Assembly (NCBI GenBank): GCA_003246505.1 | Contig: QKAI01000024.1 | Span: forward strand, 1 to 9,973 | DNA from: Spirochaetaceae bacterium | Lineage (GTDB): Bacteria; Spirochaetota; Spirochaetia; DSM-2461 | Reading direction: 5' to 3' | Length of the DNA: 9,973 nt | In this document: in pieces, positions 6,259 through 9,973 of the stretch | How the letters are laid out: every line of letters starts with the position of its first letter | Numbering within the stretch: position 1 is the stretch's first letter | Notes under the pieces: model-generated | Database searches by the model: none | Seen by the model: only the letters and a program-made list of their open reading frames with translations | Told to the model about the DNA's origin: nothing | Translations under genes and position numbers: made by a program

Positions 6259-7330
6259 TTAGCACCCGCTCTGCCACGGCGTCCCCCATGGCGCTGGTGG
6301 AGACGGAGGGTCCCCCGAAGGCGATGTCCCCGGTGAAGATCCCCTCGTCCAGGGTTCTCTCCACGGCCTTCTCTATGGCCAGGGCCGCTTCCTGTTCGTT
6401 AAAGGTGTGGCGCAGCAGCATGGCTGCGGAGAGGATGGCCGCCAGGGGGTTGGCTATGCCCTGTCCGGCGATGTCCGGGGCCGATCCGCCGGCGGGCTCG
6501 TAGAGGCCGAAGTTGGTCTCGTTCAGGCTGGCCGAGGCGAGCATGCCCATGGAACCGGTGAGCATGGCGCACTCGTCGGAAACAATGTCCCCGAACATGT
6601 TGCCGCAGAGCATGACGTCGAACTGGGCCGGATCCTTGACCACCTGCATGGTGGCGTTGTCCACGTAAATGTGCTTGAGCTCCACATCGGGGTACTCCTT
6701 CCCCACGGCGGTGACTACTTCCCGCCACAGAACCATGGTGGTTAGCACGTTGGCCTTGTCCACGCTGGTGACCTTCCCCTTTCTCTTCCGGGCCGCCTCG
6801 AAGGCGATCCGGGCGATCCGCTCGATCTCCCCCCGGGTATAGACCATGGTGTCGAAGGCCTTCTCCGAAGCACCGGACCCTTCCCGGCCCTTGGGCTCTC
6901 CGAAGTAGATGCCCCCGGTCAGCTCCCGGACGATGAGGATGTCGAACCCCTTGTCGGCAATCTCCTTTTTAAGGGGGGAAGCCGCGGCCAGGGCGGGGAA
7001 GAGGGGACTGGGGCGGAAGTTGCAGAAGAGGCCGAAGATCTTTCTGAGGGGCAGCAGGGCGCCCCTTTCGGGCTGTTCCGCCGGGGGGAGGTGCTCCCAT
7101 TTGGGGCCTCCCACGGAGCCGAAGAGAATGGCGTCGGCGGATTTGCAGATGGCCACGGTCTCGTCGGGGAGGGCCTTGCCCCTGTTGTCGATGCCGGCGC
7201 CTCCCACGAAGGCTTCCTCGTAGGTCCATTCCAGGCCGAACTTTTTCTTAACCGCATCCAGGACTTTCACCGCCTCGGCGGTGATCTCCGGTCCAATGCC
7301 GTCGCCGGCCAGTACTGCTATCTTCTTCAT
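6251..7330 (-). CDS. leuB: 3-isopropylmalate dehydrogenase
   Basis: This 359-aa cytoplasmic enzyme oxidatively decarboxylates 3-isopropylmalate with NAD+ to 2-oxoisocaproate; relatives also take the 3-methylmalate made from citramalate. The start LAGDGIGPEI (7-16) and full length are standard. Visible substrate and metal residues are Arg96 and Arg106, Arg135 and Tyr142 in RELTGGIYFGEP, Lys192 in SVDKANVL, Asp224 in YVDNATMQ, and Asp248 and Asp252 in GNMFGDIVSDE. EPAGGSAPDIAG (278-289) is the NAD-binding loop of the NAD-specific type. GAGGAG lies 6 nt before the ATG, in the 13-bp gap after the tam-like gene. The stop overlaps the start of cimA by 8 bp, which ties leucine and citramalate enzymes into one unit. 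Confidence 0.97.
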   Translation of the reverse strand: MKKIAVLAGDGIGPEITAEAVKVLDAVKKKFGLEWTYEEAFVGGAGIDNRGKALPDETVAICKSADAILFGSVGGPKWEHLPPAEQPERGALLPLRKIFGLFCNFRPSPLFPALAAASPLKKEIADKGFDILIVRELTGGIYFGEPKGREGSGASEKAFDTMVYTRGEIERIARIAFEAARKRKGKVTSVDKANVLTTMVLWREVVTAVGKEYPDVELKHIYVDNATMQVVKDPAQFDVMLCGNMFGDIVSDECAMLTGSMGMLASASLNETNFGLYEPAGGSAPDIAGQGIANPLAAILSAAMLLRHTFNEQEAALAIEKAVERTLDEGIFTGDIAFGGPSVSTSAMGDAVAERVLNG

Positions 7331-7343
7331 TCGTATCTCCTCG

Positions 7344-8117
7344 TTATTTCGCTATAAAAAATAATCGTCTGAAGGGGAAGAGGACCTTGCCGTTCCCCCG
7401 GGCGGGATATTCCCGTGCTATTCCCTTCAGGATCTCCTTTTCGTAGGCCCCCCTGTCCTCTTCGAACTCCAGCTGGGCCAGAAAAGGTTTCAGGGCGGTG
7501 CTTTTCATCATTTCCAGTATCCCCTCGTGGGAGGGCATGACATGGACGTAATCGGTCACCCAGAGATCCACGTGCTCAAAAAGCCCGGAAAGGATATCGT
7601 AATACTCCTCCCGGCTGTGAATCAGGAGTTTCCCGGTCACCCCGTCGAAATTCCAGCGTCCCTTGAGGGCCTCCTCGCTGATGATTTCGCTCATGCCCAT
7701 CTCCCGGAAGAGGGGGATCTGAGCCGCCATGACCCCGCCGGGCTTCAGGTTGGACCTGAGCTTGCTGAACAGTTCCGACTGGCCGGCCATCCACTGGTAG
7801 GCGGCGTTGGAAAAGATCAGGTCCCAGGCGCCGGGAAACCGGGCGGCGGAGGCGTCGGCGATGATCCAGTCAGCTTCGATGCCGCTCTCCCTGGCCCGCT
7901 CGATCATGGCGGGGGAGTTGTCCAGGCCGGCGATCTCCGCATCGGGCCACCGGCCCCGGAGAACGGCGGTGCTGTTCCCCGGCCCGCAGCCGATATCGAT
8001 GATGCGATCAGGCCTGTCCAGCTCGATCCGGGAGACCAGATCGATGGTGGGCTGAAGCCTCTCCCTGCCGAATTTCAGGTAGAGAGAGGGGTTCCAGTCA
8101 GTATTTCCGGTCCGCAT
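7344..8117 (-). CDS. tam: Trans-aconitate 2-methyltransferase homologue, embedded in the leu operon
   Basis: This 257-aa SAM-dependent O-methyltransferase resembles E. coli Tam along its whole length, as far as I recall that sequence: DWNPSLYLKFGRERLQP (7-23), motif I DIGCGPGNST (41-50), GLDNSPAMI (64-72), DLIFSNAAYQW (99-109), and the diagnostic YYDILSG...VDLW...MPSHEGIL (172-201). It ends RLFFIAK without the short extra tail of the E. coli enzyme. Tam methylates the carboxylate of trans-aconitate, a toxic by-product of aconitase. Here it lies between leuD and leuB, so the true substrate may be a leucine or citramalate pathway acid. ATG 8117 is used: it overlaps leuD by 20 bp, leaves a few residues before the conserved DWNPS, and implies translational coupling; a longer frame to 8171 has no homology. 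Confidence 0.88.
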   Translation of the reverse strand: MRTGNTDWNPSLYLKFGRERLQPTIDLVSRIELDRPDRIIDIGCGPGNSTAVLRGRWPDAEIAGLDNSPAMIERARESGIEADWIIADASAARFPGAWDLIFSNAAYQWMAGQSELFSKLRSNLKPGGVMAAQIPLFREMGMSEIISEEALKGRWNFDGVTGKLLIHSREEYYDILSGLFEHVDLWVTDYVHVMPSHEGILEMMKSTALKPFLAQLEFEEDRGAYEKEILKGIAREYPARGNGKVLFPFRRLFFIAK

Positions 8118-8634
8118 AATCCAGCCAGCCGCCGGCCATAACCAGATCCCTGTCGTAGGAGCTGAGGGCAAAAGGGTAGGACTTCTCCCCCTTGGGGCTC
8201 TTTACGGTCACCCTCTGGGCCTCCACGTCGATCCTGGCGGAGACTCCCGTTGTTTCGGGCCCGGAGGAGAGGGCGAAAATCTCATCCACTTCCTCCTCCT
8301 TCAGCTCGATGGCCATGCAGCCGTTGTTGTACATGTTCCCCCGGAAGATGCGGGCGAAGTTGGGGGCTATGATCACGGTGTAGCCGTTCTCCTCCAGGGC
8401 CCAGGGGGCGTGCTCCCGGCTGGAACCGCAGCCGAAATTGTCCCGGGAGAGGATCACCGTGGAGTCTTTCATGGGCTGGCTCATGTGTTCGAAGCCCTCC
8501 ATCTTCAGGTCCTCCAGGAGATGGGGGCCCATGGCGACCCGCTCCACTTCGGTCAGGTATTTGGCGGGAATGATCTCGTCCGTATTGATATCGCTTCTGT
8601 CCAGAAAGAGGATCTGGCCTCCGAATTTTTTCAT
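8098..8634 (-). CDS. leuD: 3-isopropylmalate dehydratase small subunit (short LeuD type)
   Basis: This 178-aa swivelling subunit pairs with LeuC to isomerise 2- to 3-isopropylmalate, and probably hydrates and isomerises citramalate through citraconate. Family marks are DRSDINTDEIIPAKYL (12-27), the aconitase signature DNFGCGSSREHAPWAL (65-80) and APNFARIFRGNMYNNG (90-105). The length is that of the compact type shared with archaeal LeuD and homoaconitase HacB, not the roughly 200-aa enterobacterial form. The specificity loop reads YLTE (26-29). ATG 8634 has AGGAGG 7 nt upstream and overlaps the leuC stop as TAATG; a longer frame to 8703 lies inside leuC and shows no homology. Its 3' end overlaps the tam-like gene by 20 bp. 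Confidence 0.95.
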   Translation of the reverse strand: MKKFGGQILFLDRSDINTDEIIPAKYLTEVERVAMGPHLLEDLKMEGFEHMSQPMKDSTVILSRDNFGCGSSREHAPWALEENGYTVIIAPNFARIFRGNMYNNGCMAIELKEEEVDEIFALSSGPETTGVSARIDVEAQRVTVKSPKGEKSYPFALSSYDRDLVMAGGWLDYADRKY

Positions 8635-9917
8635 TACATGTACCTCCTGGGGTCGGTCAGTTTGCCCTCGATGGCCGAGGCGGCGGCGGTGGCGGGGCTG
8701 CACAGGTGAACCATGCCTCCCTTGCCCATGCGCCCGTTAAAGTTCCGGTTGGTGGTGGCCGCCGCCGCTTCCCCCGGAGCCAGAACGCCGTTGGACATGC
8801 CCAGGCAGGCCCCGCAGGTGGGGTTGGTCAGGCAGGCGCCGGCGTCCATGAAGATCTTGACGTAACCCGCTTCCAGAGCTTCGGAATAGATTTTGGGAGT
8901 GGCGGGAGAAACGATCATTCTCACGTCGTCGGATATCTTCTTTCCCTTGAGGATGGACGCGGCGATGGCCAGATCCTCCAGGCGGCCGTTGGTGCAGGAG
9001 CCCAGGTAGATCTGGTGGAGGGGCTTCCCTTCCATCTCGGTGATGTCCTTCACCACGTCGGGGCGGTACTCGTCGGTCACCTGGGGCACCAGATCGCCGA
9101 TGTCGATTGTCCGCTCGTCCGCGTAGACCGCGTCGTCGTCGCTTCTCCATTTAGCGAAGTCGGCCAGGGCCTCTTCCCTGGTGGCGTAATCCCCGGCGAT
9201 GAAGGGCCAGAGGTACTCCACGGTGGTCATGTCGGGCAGGCAGACGCCGCTGGTGGCGCCCATCTCCACGGCCATGTTGCAGAGGGTGAGCCTTCCGTCC
9301 ATGCCCAGGTTGTCCACGAAGTCTCCGCGGAACTCGGCGACCCGGTTGGTCACCCCGTTGGTGGTCATCATTTTGATGACGGCCAGGATCACGTCCTTGG
9401 CGTAAACCCCCTTCGCCGGCGTGCCGGTGATGGTGATCTTCGTCGTCTCCGGGGATTTGAAAGCGCAAATCCCCTTGAGGATGCCCACTTCCAGGTCCGT
9501 GGTTCCCACCCCGGCGGCGAAGGCTCCGAAAGCCCCATGGGTGCAGGTGTGGGAGTCCCCCATGATGACCGTGAAGCCGGGGCGGACGAAGCCCTTCTCC
9601 GGGAAGATGGCGTGGCAGACCCCGTTCCGGCCGATGTCGAAGTAATCCTTGATTCCCATGTCCCGGGCCCAGTCCCGGAGGATCTTGCCCTGGGTGGCGG
9701 TGAGGCTGTCCTTGGCGGGGGTGACATGGTCGATGACCGCCTTGATCTTGTCCGGATCGAACACCCGGTACTTGCCCCGCCTCTTCAGGTCCAGAATGGC
9801 CGGTGGCGTGGTGATTTCGTGGCAGAACACCCGGTCCAGGCTCAGAACGTGCACGCCCTCGCAGGGATTGTCCACCAGATGGGATTCGAAAATCTTTTCA
9901 ACTAAGGTTTTACCCAT
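8634..9917 (-). CDS. leuC: 3-isopropylmalate dehydratase large subunit (short LeuC type)
   Basis: This 427-aa iron-sulfur subunit carries the [4Fe-4S] cluster of isopropylmalate isomerase. The three cluster cysteines are visible: Cys308 in LGSCTNGR, and Cys368 and Cys371 in NPTCGACLG. Other aconitase-family blocks are HEITTPPAI (33-41), MGDSHTCTHGAFGAFAAGVG (119-138), SPATPKIY (337-344) and TTNRNFNGRMG (388-398). The length, about 40 residues shorter than E. coli LeuC, places it in the compact subfamily that also holds homoaconitases and dimethylmalate dehydratases; the leu context argues for isopropylmalate, with citramalate as a likely second substrate. The start overlaps the upstream gene's stop as TAATG, with AAGGAG 11 nt before it. 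The same TAATG junction joins it to leuD. Confidence 0.96.
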   Translation of the reverse strand: MGKTLVEKIFESHLVDNPCEGVHVLSLDRVFCHEITTPPAILDLKRRGKYRVFDPDKIKAVIDHVTPAKDSLTATQGKILRDWARDMGIKDYFDIGRNGVCHAIFPEKGFVRPGFTVIMGDSHTCTHGAFGAFAAGVGTTDLEVGILKGICAFKSPETTKITITGTPAKGVYAKDVILAVIKMMTTNGVTNRVAEFRGDFVDNLGMDGRLTLCNMAVEMGATSGVCLPDMTTVEYLWPFIAGDYATREEALADFAKWRSDDDAVYADERTIDIGDLVPQVTDEYRPDVVKDITEMEGKPLHQIYLGSCTNGRLEDLAIAASILKGKKISDDVRMIVSPATPKIYSEALEAGYVKIFMDAGACLTNPTCGACLGMSNGVLAPGEAAAATTNRNFNGRMGKGGMVHLCSPATAAASAIEGKLTDPRRYM

Positions 9918-9973
9918 TACGCTTTCATCTCCTTTATCTTCTCGATGCCCTCCATGCGGGCGACTTTATTGAT
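9917..9973 (-). CDS. leuA: C-terminal 18 residues of the upstream operon gene, probably 2-isopropylmalate synthase
   Basis: The minus-strand frame reads INKVARMEGIEKIKEMKA and stops at a TAA (9919-9917) that shares one base with the leuC ATG. The segment looks like the final helix of the LeuA dimer/regulatory domain, which often ends in an Asn-Lys helix with charged residues, and leuA directly before leuC is a common order. Only 18 residues are visible, so the identity rests mainly on context. The leuC ribosome site AAGGAG lies in its last codons. Confidence 0.5.
   Translation of the reverse strand: MNKVARMEGIEKIKEMKA

Noticed and set aside
8635..8703. N-terminal extension of LeuD to 8703
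   Set aside because: It lies in leuC coding sequence and is Arg-rich. The ATG at 8634 has AGGAGG upstream and matches the family start.
8706..9905. 399-aa plus-strand open frame opposite leuC
   Set aside because: Shadow of leuC in GC-rich DNA. The composition is Gly/Val/His-rich with no motif, and the leuC cluster cysteines are intact on the other strand.

Overview
The window is GC-rich, densely packed bacterial chromosome with long GC3-rich genes, very short spacers and many stop/start overlaps. The organism cannot be fixed from the sequence. A leucine operon that also carries citramalate synthase, the short LeuC/LeuD subtype and a lipoprotein hydrolase would fit a free-living spirochaete or a similar anaerobe, but this is a weak inference. 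I see no mobile element, CRISPR array, rRNA or tRNA.

Layout. (1) Positions 1-650, + strand: the 3' end of an unrecognised gene, coupled through ATGA to a 132-aa protein that looks like a shortened member of an uncharacterised alpha-toroid (prenyltransferase-like) family. (2) 652-1326, - strand: a six-helix membrane protein of unknown function, divergent from (3) 1463-2392, + strand: a lipoprotein alpha/beta hydrolase with an extended -10 promoter set for a leaderless mRNA and a G8 tract inside the gene. (4) 4566-2374, - strand: a three-gene unit of two related class I SAM methyltransferases and an atypical SDR (NAD(P)-binding) protein; the SDR gene overlaps the hydrolase gene tail to tail. 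(5) 9973-4675, - strand: the branched-chain amino acid operon leuA(end)-leuC-leuD-tam-like methyltransferase-leuB-cimA, closed by a rho-independent terminator at 4626-4663.

The operon joins leucine and isoleucine synthesis. LeuA (mostly outside the window) and CimA make 2-isopropylmalate and citramalate, and LeuCD and LeuB are expected to process both, giving the leucine precursor 2-oxoisocaproate and the isoleucine precursor 2-oxobutanoate. The most interesting item is the trans-aconitate methyltransferase homologue between leuD and leuB, which overlaps leuD by 20 bp. Its place next to an aconitase-family isomerase suggests that it methylates an unsaturated or hydroxy-acid intermediate of this pathway, or an off-pathway product of it.
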